Source of the DNA: Collybia mongolica | Taxonomy: Eukaryota > Basidiomycota > Agaricomycetes > Agaricales > Clitocybaceae | Assembly (NCBI GenBank): GCA_013420905.1 | Contig: JAAXNY010000017.1 | Location: forward strand, 434,001 to 498,000 | Direction of reading: 5' to 3' | DNA: 64,000 bases | Shown: positions 1-10,379 of the stretch, piece by piece | Layout: the number at the start of each line of letters is the position of its first letter | Numbering within the stretch: the first letter of the stretch is position 1 | Translations under genes and position numbers: made by a program | The notes under the pieces: model-generated | Databases searched by the model: none | The model's input: the letters and a program-made list of their open reading frames with translations, nothing else | What the model was told of the DNA's origin: nothing

Positions 1-55
1 CAACAAGAGTTGCCATGACGGAGAGGGCAGTGACGAAGGTGGTAGAGAAGAGCAT
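1..55 (-). CDS. 5' end of a secreted protein gene, cut by the window edge
   Basis: On the minus strand an ATG at 55 opens a frame that stays open to the window edge. The 18 visible residues begin MLFSTTFVTALSVMATLV, with a hydrophobic run and small residues as in a fungal signal peptide. A TATATT/TATAAATA-like box lies at 127-134, about 75 bases upstream of the ATG, a plausible distance for a fungal promoter. The rest of the protein lies outside the window, so no family can be given. It has the same strand as the oxidoreductase array but the visible residues do not match the MK-x-PxLVLPLI start of that family. Confidence 0.4.
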   Translation of the reverse strand, partial: MLFSTTFVTALSVMATLV

Positions 56-1171
56 GACGGATTCAGATGAGTGACGACCTGTGGAAGTAGCCGAGTTGAT
101 TGAAGATTGGGAGAGCCTCCCGACTGTATTTATAAGATTTCTGCCTCGGTACGTGGTTCAGGAATACGGGGACAAGGATTTGGCGTGAATAGCCCTCGAT
201 CCTAGAAGTGGCTTAGCGTGAGCGCTGTTGGGATGCACAGAGTAATTCGGATATGATTAGGCAATACGAAGAAGAGACCGTGAAGGCCATAATGAAACGC
301 AAGAGGCATAGACTGTGCCGTACCTGATTGATTTCTTCGAGTTTGGCATCCTTTCTATATTTTTGCTCAGGACACACCATCGATGTGGGGATGAATCACT
401 TACGTTGGCGAATACGAGGTCAACGGATCGAGTATAAGTTTCGAGGCTACTGGAGTCGGGGTTGACACGTTGACGAGAGACGAAGCTTGTACGCGTGGTA
501 AATGTATTTCCACGCATCGGGTACCCGAATAACATCTACCATGGTAAGTCTCTCATCACACTGTACAACGATCATAACCATTTCTGGCATACTAATAGTA
601 TGACGAGATTGATACGGCGACTATACTATAGCTGTGCCAACTTGACAGCTTGATCCTTAAACAGCGCAATAAGGCTAGCGTAAAGTCTCATTGGTCTGAC
701 TCTTCCATCTAGTCGGCCGGGGTGTGTGACAAAGCTACTATGAGTGCTACGGCCCGATCTTGGTCGAGCAGGAATCTGGGGTTGGCCTAGGGGGTCTCGG
801 AGACACGATAACTCCTCAGGTTATCGAAGGAAACGACGCGTCAAATTCGGACACCGAACTTCTAGACGAAACCCCAAAATACTCACATCATCACGCCTCG
901 CCTACCAGTCGATCATGAGGCAAAATAACATTTTCATTGTACTTCTCATGAGGGGGGTCCCCACCTTGCGGCGCATTGACAGTCTATCCTGTCTGGATGT
1001 TGTTCAGATGTTCAGTAACCAGAAACAGCGTTTCCAATTCGTGACTCCAGCAAGAACCTGTTAACTAGTAAACTGGAGGAAATACAGACTCATACGCATA
1101 TTCATGCCAAGTTTATTAACGTTCATCACGTACGTTGTAAAATAGTCATCATTATGAAGAAACTATATTGA
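56..1171. other. Intergenic, no gene recognised
   Basis: Contains the upstream region of the edge gene (TATA-like box at 127-134, minus strand) and the 3' flank of oxidoreductase copy A. The open frames here (about 90-106 codons) have no recognisable motifs and look like chance frames. Confidence 0.5.
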
Positions 1172-3190
1172 TTAGGGGGAAGAGGAAAATGGCCGAGTAG
1201 GACGTTGTAGATTACTCATAGACCATCTGCGGCAGTTCAAACTGCCGTCCCATTCATCAGAGCCCACACCACCTACTACAAGGAATAAGTCCATCGGATC
1301 GTACTTGTTCTTGATGGCTTTGAGTCCTCTGATAGTGGGAGCCGAAGAAGGTCTTCTGGGGATTCTTCTCGTAAAGTGAGGCCTTGAAACAATTATGAGT
1401 CTGAACACAAAGTTAGTTATACAAAGACATACCTCGTTGAAATAGGTAGCTGATCCAGGTGCTAGCTCATCAAGTATCTCAAGGCTACTCATGATCTTCT
1501 TCCTGGCGGCTTGGATGACGGCGGCGGGATCCCCATCCGTCCATCCTTCCGAGAAGTAAACATGTGCTATCGCCTTGCGCCAGTCTGGGTGGAGACCAGT
1601 TGTTTCAGGATCCACCTTCGACACAGCACCGCCCGCAATGAAGCTAGCCACATGTAATAAGAACGGTGAAACTCATATGTAAATTAACTACAACGTACTT
1701 GATCGCAACGCCGTCGGGGATGGCTAACATCACATCTGTGACCTTCCCGGGATCGTTTTCGGCAAGATCACGGGGGATGAGGCGAGAACCCAACTCAGAA
1801 TTAACTCCTACTTGACTAACCGTGTTGAAGGTGGCTAAATACCAAGCGTAGAAGGAACCATAAGGGGCCGTGTAGTTCTGGACTTCTGGTCCCCCTGCTG
1901 TGGCATTTCTTGTGAAGCTCAAAAAAGGCTCCAATGCGGCGTTGGCATCGGTGACAGTAACGTTCGGTGCAACGAAGAGGAAGATTAGATCCTCTTTAGA
2001 CAAAAACGAGTAACCTCCCCATCCAGCAAGGGCAGGGTGCATCCTCACGAATACAGTGATGACATCCTTCGCAATGGCAGGAGATGTGAAATTGGCTATA
2101 CCGTTGACGACGGTAAGAGGAACGGGATCGTGTGTTGCGTACGTCGCAGAGAGAACAACCGCATATGTTCCGCCACCCCCTCCTCTCAATGCCCAGAACA
2201 AGTCCGTATTTTCGTAGGCGTTTGCGGTGAGGTACGTGCCATTGGCAGTTACCACCTCGAATTCGACAACATTGTCCACTCCTTCAGGATCACATGAGCA
2301 CTGCAAGTCGCCAGAGAGAGAAAAAGCTCATTCTACCTAATCCGTGTCAAGCGGCGAGGGCGCTGTGGCCTCCACCCATTACCCAACCACCGGCAGCACC
2401 GACGGATGCCCCATAAGATATCCCCCCTATGATAAATCGACCTTGCGCCTCAGCAGCATCGTAGGCTTCGTGCCATTGGACCCCAGCACCAACTGTCAAA
2501 GCTAAGAATAATGTTCAACGACCTAAGCCTAGAGGAAGGGATCAATTTGTTCACCTTTGTAATTCTTCCCAGGAGGTGCACTCGATGGAACAAAGGATCC
2601 ATTGTAGGTGATATTTTTGAAATGATGCGTCCAAAGTAGGAGGCCTCCACGGGCCGAGCTCCGCCCAAGGTAGTCGTGGCTAGGAAAAATAAGCTTAAAC
2701 TTCAAGTGATGTTTCAAGAAGCAGGGAACTCACCCAGTATTCTTGATGACCAGCCGCAAATTATGTTTCGAAGCAAATTTAACAGTGGCTTGAACGTCCT
2801 GAATAGACCTCGCGTCCACGCCCACCTCAGGGATACTTCCTTGGGTACACGGGAAGCCCAGTGTGGCATTTATGTAGCACGCGCTGATCGTTCCGTTGGG
2901 GAACATGAATGTCTCGAAGAGCGGGGTTTGCCTGGATCCCGGTTGGTCAGATCTCCAGCGGCCATTCTGTGCATTCTTCGTTACTTCTGAACAGCTTTTC
3001 CTATCGGATTGTTGGCGGGGTAACAAGCGGAACCTGGAGGTTTCGGATGGAGGAGAGGTTGAGAGAGTTGCGAAGCCAGCCCAGAAAAGTCTGATTCCTT
3101 TGGCCAGCACTTCTCCCCGTAAAGTCACTGACAGGAGGGCTTACTGAGAATGAGATGAATGAGGGGAAGTACAAGCCAAGGTACCTTCAT
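1172..3190 (-). pseudogene. FAD-linked oxidoreductase copy A, decayed
   Basis: Same gene as the intact copy D at 29288-31264: signal peptide, FAD-binding N-terminal half, and C-terminal BBE-type segment, in six exons. The start ATG at 3190 opens MKVPWLVLPLIHLILSKPSC, but a TGA follows at 3125-3127 where the other copies have the Cys codon TGC. About 100 bases later two extra bases (AG) in the region before CSEV shift the frame (around 3000). A third break, one extra base, sits in the last exon just after FFGSHY (around 1335). Exons 2 to 5 otherwise keep the family signature, including HDYLGRSSARGG and the donor and acceptor sites. With three independent breaks it cannot make the full protein. 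It is the leftmost member of the tandem array. Confidence 0.85.
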
Positions 3191-4585
3191 CGTCAGAGAG
3201 GTCTAGGGGGTGGAATGATATGTCGTTTGTCATGGTGTTACATGTTTCCCGGCCTTTAAAATATGTCATGACTCGAATCGCAGATTATGCTCCAGTAAAA
3301 ATAACTGTGCGTGTGTGCCACCAGTTCCCATATCCTGATTATTATCATCTGCCGAGAGCATGGTTGTACCGGGTGGTTTCAAATTTTGGGTATGATTTGG
3401 AAGGACTAAGCCACATACCTTTCACGTAGCTTCCCGATACTCCTCAATACATGAGGGTTGCGACACTAAGTATCGCTCAGGTCGGAGTGTGTTAGCGATG
3501 TGCATTACAACTATGTCAACCAATTCTGAAGTACTAGTGATACATATGTTTGGGATCAAACCAGAGACGAAGATATTTTATGCCCGAATGAGATGGTAGC
3601 CGCAGTCGTAGTCCTGATGCACGTTGAATACTGAATGCTGAGCAGTGTTGCAGCCAGAAATTCAAATTTGTCTGTGCCTGGAAGGTTTGGTGTGGTAAGG
3701 TGAGTAAAACGTGACCACATAGCCTCACCACTCCAACAGACTCCAGTGATGGCTGCTGTTCATGAGTGGGGCTGGTAATTAATCATTCCTCCTCCAAATG
3801 ACCGAATTGAGGTCCGACGATTCGGTGTCGACTCTTGCCGCCAGCAACAAAGGTACAGAAGTACTGACTGAAGTCTCGTCAAGAAAGCAAGTCCGTGCAA
3901 CGCTATGTCCATCTGTAAACATTGTATTCGACACTTTTTACTAGATTATTTTCAGACATTCAGCCGGTATCAGCGAGAATGTTTGCAACCTCTGTGATCA
4001 ACTCCCGCGCGGCAGCAGGCATAGAGAAATCGCTCAGCAAGGAAGTAGCTCTAAGTAGTCGTCCGGGAAACGGGGTCATGGTGCTTGTTGTGTTTGCTGC
4101 CATTCCTATAATCGATAGATGCTGCACGTCGTTTAAGGTAAAGGTTGTAGTGCGTATATGCAAGACCTATATCCGTTGACTGGAACTGTAGCACATCTGT
4201 GCTCAAATACTCAAGCGCTCGAGCCCCAGCCTCTGGAAATCTGCACATTTATGGGAAAGAAAGGAAAAATTGTGCACGTGGTATCATACCTGAACGTGAT
4301 GTCTCCACGCATCGGCAATACCTATTGCGCCCTGGAACGTTACCCATTCACATCCATCGGGTATCTTCACAAAAATTACGATCATTGCTGGCTCAAGGAA
4401 AATCCAAGAAAGCCAATGCAATTGCTGATTTTAGCTGCGGTCACTAATTATTACTAATTGAAAAGTATTGGAACTTCGAATAACGGTAACGTGAACTGCG
4501 TGGAACTCCGATGGCGCAAACATCAGCAAACCCTGATTTTTCCCACAAATAGCCGACAGGAACCGCAGCGTCTCTCAAATTCATT
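3191..4585. other. Upstream region of copy A
   Basis: The first 400 or so bases align by eye with the upstream regions of copies B and C (shared words such as a TTTAAA-type box, then a segment around GATTATTATCATCTGCCGA), so the duplication unit included the promoter. A TATA-like TTTAAAATATG read on the plus strand lies at 3254-3264, 65-75 bases upstream of the ATG at 3190. No gene is seen in the remainder. Confidence 0.5.
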
Positions 4586-5135
4586 GGTGTCTTCACAGTG
4601 CTATGCAGAGCTGGACTTTGACTTCACAGTTCTGTGCAGAGTTGGATAGAGTACATTTGGCCTGTACAGATTGGGCCTTCTCTGTGCAGCTTTGTTTGGA
4701 TGTTTCGGGCCTGTACATCATCATAAAGGAGCCCTTATTTCTATACAGATCATGTCAGATTAGCCACTAAGTCCATGTTGTTGAACAAGTAGCTTGATAA
4801 AAAAAACTGTAATGGGAACTAATAAGATGCATAAAATAGCTCCTCATCTATGTATTTATTCAGGAAGGATATGTTACTGTATTCCGATGTAGTTTCCTTC
4901 AACAATCTTGGATTGGCCTTTGTGCCGAACCAAGGGATTAAACCTGCAAGCATTTGTACTCATGCCAATGCTACCACATCTCCCTTGATGGTGTTGTTGC
5001 TTCTCCATGCCTGCTCCAAGAAGTACATATTTGGGTGGGTATGTGCATGCATTATGGTCGAAACCCACACCCGTTTGAGTGGTGTGCGGGTTTCTCAGGC
5101 TGAGTTTCAAAATACTTAGTGCTTTTGTTCGAAGG
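4586..5135. repeat. CTGTGCAG-rich segment, possible left end of an older DNA element
   Basis: 4586-4760 holds several CTGTGCAG/CACAGT words. Its start (GGTGTCTTCACAG...TGCAGAG) resembles the reverse complement of 12939-12967 on the other side of the Gypsy element. This suggests degenerate terminal inverted repeats of an older non-autonomous element that the Gypsy element later split. A bulged hairpin (GAAACCCACACC paired with GGTGTGCGGGTTTC) lies at about 5060-5095. No coding capacity is seen. Confidence 0.3.
5131..5135. repeat. Target-site duplication of the Gypsy element (left)
   Basis: GAAGG directly before the LTR at 5136; the same five bases follow the other LTR at 12067-12071. Five-base duplications are usual for Ty3/Gypsy integrases. 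Confidence 0.9.
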
Positions 5136-5600
5136 TGTTACGGCTGTTTAGGCCTTATCCTCTAGATCAATATGCTGAGTCGTTCGTTCGTTCTTAGACC
5201 GTTGACTTCTGTAAGTCCAACGTCTATTGACTCCCTCAATAGGGCTAAAGTCAAGTTATCGAGTTTATCTGATCAGAGATGCACTACCCCCTTCGTAAGG
5301 CGGATAGGATCGAGTTCGCGTCAAGAGAATAGATGAATAAGGTGAATTCAGCTAGGTCAAGCTAAAGAACTAGCTAAGCTAAACTACCTGTATATATACG
5401 TAGTAATCCGATAAGCGTCGTTTACGCTATTCGTTATAGATAAGGGTTAGTAAGCTATCTAAGAAGATGAATAAGAAAGCTTAGTAACCATGAGAAAGAG
5501 AATGCATATATGGATGTCAAAGATAAGGTCAAGTGAGCGTCTGATAGTAAAGAAGAGAGAAAAGAAATGATGTGACGAAAGAATAGAGGAATTTGTAACA
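5136..5600 (-). repeat. 3' LTR of the Gypsy element
   Basis: 465 bp, begins TGTTAC and ends GTAACA as written, giving the usual TG...CA ends. It is identical to 11602-12066 apart from one base. It contains a TATATATA stretch near 5390-5398 that could serve as the promoter box in the LTR. Confidence 0.95.
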
Positions 5601-5603
5601 TTA

Positions 5604-5613
5604 CCCCTCTTCT
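5604..5613 (-). other. Polypurine tract of the Gypsy element
   Basis: On the minus strand AGAAGAGGGG stands four bases before the 3' LTR, the normal place and composition for the plus-strand DNA primer. Confidence 0.7.
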
Positions 5614-5732
5614 ATCTCTAAAGCGTCCCAGCTTTAGAAGTCGATTGGCTCTCCCGACATGTTGGCAATGGCTTCTGGGAAGTCAAAGGGGTCGTCAATT
5701 CCATCATCTACATCCTCATATTCATCTCCAAC

Positions 5733-6647
5733 TCATCGCCAACTTCGATGATACCCTGCCGTCCTAGTTACTGGTCTTTCGGGACATTGGTCTCGTCGAT
5801 GTCCCGGGGCTGGTTTGTAACATATTGGACAATATTGTTTTTCGCAGTGTATTGATGAGTGTCCGAAGTTAAGGCATCTAGAGCATAACACGTTTTTGTA
5901 AATGATCGCGCGTTCTACTTGCGTGAGGTCGATTGGTTTCTCTCGACTTCCAACGTGATTGAGAGCGTTCATCGTGTATTTGATGGGTTTGAGGGTTTTC
6001 TTCTTCTTTATGACCGATTTTGTACCTTTTCATCCTTCTAGATATTTAAATACTTCCTTGTTTTGAACCATGTCGTTTGGATCAGGGGTGGAATGTTGCG
6101 AGGATGGAGGGGATGATTCGCGAAAGGGCGGAATTGGTAATGGTGCGGGTTCGTAAATAGGAGAATTGGGCGCTGAAGGTGTGGGTGTATTGGGGGGAGA
6201 TGTTTGCGTTTCTTTGTCACTGGTCGAGATATCTGTAGTCGATTCCGTAGGTGTCGACGGCGTGGACGTAGGTAATCGAATTCCGTCTTGTAGTAGCGGG
6301 ATTAAGTCTTCTAGAATTTGGAATTCTTGGGTGTTCGTCAGCTCGTCCGTGACCTGATCTAGTGCTCGACTGATATCCGCTGTTTGAGTATACAACATAT
6401 CCCTAATCTCTAAATATTTCCCAACTAATTTGATAAGTTGGTTGTATGGTGGTTGATCAAACGCTTGGATCATTCTTTCACGGTGTTCTTCGTTCATGAA
6501 CCATGATAAGAACTTTTGACTGCGTATGATTCTTGTAGCTATTTCGAGACGTTCTTGGGATCCAATGTTGACGACTGGAGTGTCGGAAGGAGTGTTAAGG
6601 GGGGTGGCGGTGACAGTGTAAAGGTTGTTGGTGAGGGGGGAAGACAT
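5733..6647 (-). CDS. Third ORF of the Gypsy element, with two zinc knuckles, split by one TGA
   Basis: Downstream of pol, an ATG at 6647 starts 205 codons to a TGA at 6030-6032. The same frame stays open past it for another 99 codons to a stop at 5733. The first part is a probable helical domain followed by a Ser/Thr/Pro-rich stretch (roughly residues 130-190). The second part has CSRCLNFGHSSIHC (CX2CX4HX4C) and CPICYKPAPGHRRDQC (CX2CX6HX4C), both zinc-knuckle patterns for nucleic-acid binding. The codon context GGA-TGA-AAA would be Gly-Arg-Lys with CGA, so I read the TGA as a decayed Arg codon joining one protein of about 300 residues. Two separate proteins, or stop readthrough, cannot be excluded. 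I do not recognise the family of the N-terminal part. Confidence 0.65.
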
Positions 6648-6698
6648 TGTTGTATGAGCTATGAAATTTGTTGAGAGCGATGAGAGATGATAGTCTGT

Positions 6699-9600
6699 TT
6701 AGAGGCGATGTAGCTTCTGGTAGGATTGAAGGATCGTTTGAGCCCTTTTTAAATGACTTTCAGGTTCCCATGTGTTGTGCGCGGATGAGTAATCTTTCCA
6801 TTTCACGAGGTATTGGAAGCCTCGGCCTCGTTGTCGGTGATTAATAATCCCTTCCACTTCGTATTCTTCTTCTTGATTCACAAGATCCGGTGGTGGTTCT
6901 AAGAAGTTTGGTCCGTGGGTATCGGTTTCCTTGTATGGTGTTAGGAGTGATGCATGAAACACGGGATGAATCTTCCATTGTGATGGAAGTTCTAGTCTGT
7001 ATGTCACTGGTCCGAGGACTTCTCGGATTTTGAAGGGTCCTTCTCTTTTTGGTGCTAGTTTCTTTGATGGGTAAGGAATTCGAAGATTTGTTCCTTCTAA
7101 CCAAACGTATTCTCCTTGTTTGAATGGAGTGAAACCTCGTGTTGTCCTTTCTGCGACTTTTCTTCTCGCTAATTCGTGTGCGGCCATAGCTTCTTCTCGG
7201 GCTTTGTTAAGCTCAATCATTCGTTGTTCTACACTCGGAACATTTGTCTTCTGGAATGCTGATGGAATTGCTTGGGGTTCGTATCCCATCATTAGGAAGA
7301 ATGGAGATTTCTTTGTAGTCGAATGATTTTTTTGATTATGCGCGAATTCTGCGATTGAGTTAAGTTCTTTCCATATTGCCGGGTTGTTCTGACAGAACAT
7401 GCGGAAGTAGATTTCGAGCTCTTGGTTTAATCTCTCTGTTTCTCCATCTGTCTGTGGATGATATGCCGTGCTCATTACGAGTTTGATTCCAAGGAGTTTT
7501 CCTAGTTCTTTGAAAACTTTTGCTGCGAATTGAGGGCCTCGATCCGATAGAAAAGTGTCGGGTAGTCCAAATCTTTTGTAAACATGTTCCAAATAAAGAT
7601 TCGCCGTTCCTAGAGCATCGATCGTTTTAGTGCAAGGGATAGAAATTACCCCCTTCGTAAGGCCATGATCTACCACGACCATGAGGCTATCTTTCCCATC
7701 GTTTTCTGGCAGGTCTGTGATGAAGTCGGCTGTGACAAATGAGAATGGTCTCGGTTCTCTGTTTGTTGCGATCGGTATTAACCCGGGTTTTGTTGGGTGT
7801 GTGTTAACTTTCATTTGTTGACATGTGGCGCAACCGTCAACATAATTTTTTATAAACACTCCCATACCTGGCCACCAGTATTCTCGACTGATCAATTCCT
7901 GTGTCTTATATTGGCCTGGGTGTCCTCCTGGTTTCGTGTCGTGATATCTTCACACTATTTCCTTCCGTAATTTTGCATCCGGTCCTACATAACATCTGTT
8001 CTTGAAAAACAGAAGTCCGTCTTCAAATTTCCAATCTGATAAGTTTGATTTAATCGGTGGCGTTCCTGTTTCTTTTAACGCCTCGATTGATTTTGCGAAC
8101 AAATCATCTTCTTCAACTGATTTCTTCAGATCTTCTTGTAATCCTATATCAATCATTTTGATGAAGATATCATCTGGCAATAAAATCCGATCTTCGTTAT
8201 CTGTGTCTTCTGTATTGACGTAATCTGATCTTCTCGATAAGGCATCAGATTGTATCATTCGTGTTCCAGGGGTGTGCACGAGTTTAAGATCGAATTGTGA
8301 TAAGAAAAGGCTCCATCCTGCCTGTCGTCGGTTCAATTTTTGTGCCGTTCGGAAATACGTTAAATTTTTGTGATCGGATAGAATTACTGTTGGGAATTGT
8401 GATCCTTCGAGGTAATGTCTCCATGTCTTTAAGGCTCGAATGATGCCTAGTAATTCTCTATCGTAGATCTCGTAATTTCGTTCGGTTTCTGTGAATGAAT
8501 GTGAAATATATCCACATGGGTGCCATTCTCCGTTATCGTTTTGTTGTCTTAATACCGCGCCTGTGGCCCATTTCGAAGCATCTGATTCGATGTGGAATGG
8601 TTTCTTCTTATCTGGCATCATAAGGACTGGTGACTTCAAGAATTTCTGTTTTAGACCATCGAATGCTTCTTGACATTCTTGTGTCCATTTCCATTCGACG
8701 TCTTTTCTTGTCAAATTCGTTAATGGTCTGCTGAGTTCGGCGTAATGTCCAATGAATTTTCGATAAAAGTTTGCGAATCCAAGGAATGATCGGACTTGTT
8801 TTACTGTTGTTGGTGCTGGCCAATCTGCAATTCCTGCCAATTTAGTCGGTTCCATACCTATCTCATTTTCTCTGATGACTAGTCCAAGATATTCAAGTTC
8901 CGTGGCTTCGAATACGCATTTGTCCAGATTCAGATACAAATCGTTTTCCTTCAATTTGTCCAAGACTTTAAGGGTTTTTCTTCGCAAATCGTCGATGTTG
9001 TCGGAGGAAATAAGGATGTCGTCCATATAGATCAGAATCCATCCTTCGTCGATCTCAATTGCATAGATATCGTTCATCATGTTTTGGAACGTTGCCGGCG
9101 AATTGCATAGACCGAAAAACATAACAAGGGGTTCGAATAATCCCCTGTTCGTTTTAAATGCTGCTTTCCATTCATCGCCTTCCTTGATCCGGACGTTATT
9201 ATATCCCCATCGTAAATCCAACTTTGTGAAGTATTTTGCCCCTTTAAGTTTATCGAGAAGCTCCCCTACAAGTGGCAAAGGGTATGCGTTCTTAATAGTT
9301 CCTTCGTTTAGTCTTCTATAATCTTGGGTTGGCCGAAGTTTTGTCGAGTCTTTCTTTGATACGAAGAAGAAAGGTGATGCTTGTGGGGATTTCGACGGTC
9401 GAATGTATCCTTTTCGCATGTTTTCATCAATAAACTCGTCTAGTTTTCCTTGTTCCGCTGGGCTGATGGGGTAGATTTTACAATCTTTTGGGATAAAATC
9501 AGGTTTAAGATCTATCGCATGGTCCCATGATCGTCTTGTTGGCATCCTTTCCGAATTTGTTTTATCAAATAATGACGCGTATTCTCGATAGAATTCTGGT

Positions 9601-10379
9601 AACGTCTTCTTTGGTTTCTGGTCTTCGATTTCTGCTTTATGTTCTAGTTCCTGTGATATTGATGTTTTCGCCTGTATCCAAATGGATTCTTCTTCATCAT
9701 CTTCTGAGTCGATGTATGTCCTGAGTAGATTGATTTCAGGTTCATCATCTTCTTCATTGATTTCTAAAAGAATCGGCTGCCAATCTTCAAGGGGTTGATT
9801 CCTTGGGATTTCTTCCGGGTATTCTTCCTGTATTTCTATTGCCGTTGCCTTGGGGTATTGCCGTGTTAATTTCATTTGTCGGATTTCCAGGTTTCTTCGG
9901 ATTGCTTCCGAAAGGACTCCTTTCTTGATGCTTGATCCAAAGTCGAGTGTTCCTTTCTCCCAATCAATCTTGGGGTTGTGCCGTTTTAACCATGGTAATC
10001 CTAAAATGATATTTTCTTTTCCTAGTCCGCTGACGAGTAATCGGATTCGGATTTCTTCGTCTCCGATTCGGATTTTGGTCCATACACAATCAGTGATGTT
10101 TCCTGATTGGTTCTTTGTGCCGTCTACGTTTCTAACTGAATATGATTTCCTTAATGGGGTTGTCTTTATCCCGTTTTCTTCGACAAATGCTTTGTCAATG
10201 AAAATTCCTCCAGCTCCACAATCGATTAATCCGATTGCTTGGGTTTCGACGTTTTTCTGTTCTTCAATCACCGTAATTGGAATAGATAACGATTGTCGAT
10301 TCATTTCTCCTAGTATTACAGGTGATAGTGTTACTGAAAAGATTTCGGCAGGTACTGACGTCGATTCAGTCCGCCGCTT
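6699..10379 (-). CDS. pol: Pol polyprotein: protease, reverse transcriptase, RNase H, integrase, chromodomain; one in-frame TGA
   Basis: The conventional ATG is at 10304, but the frame is open up to the gag stop, so entry by -1 frameshift is likely. In order: an aspartic protease with LIDCGAGG (Cys in place of the usual Ser/Thr after Asp); reverse transcriptase with FTKLDLRWGYNNVRI and the YMDD box; RNase H with ESDASKWATGAVL and DALSRR; integrase with the zinc-binding HHCC region, then Asp (VTADFITDLP), Asp (LSDRGPQF) and Glu (HPQTDGETERLNQ); and a chromodomain (VEGIINHRQ...YLVKWKDYSS...NTWEP) at the end. A TGA at 7950-7952 interrupts the frame just before YHDTKPGGHPG, where RRYHD would be expected. 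The integrase continues in the same frame. The stop separates RT/RNase H from integrase in this copy. Confidence 0.92.

Noticed and set aside
744..1064. 106-codon plus-strand frame
   Set aside because: No motif, no start context; random-looking composition with many Arg and Ser codons.
2037..2297. Plus-strand frames inside oxidoreductase copies
   Set aside because: Antisense shadows of the FAD-oxidoreductase exons; the same shadows recur at equivalent places in all four copies.
3925..4700. Array-like look of short repeated words (CRISPR-like)
   Set aside because: The CTGTGCAG words are irregularly spaced and vary; a eukaryotic genome does not carry CRISPR arrays.
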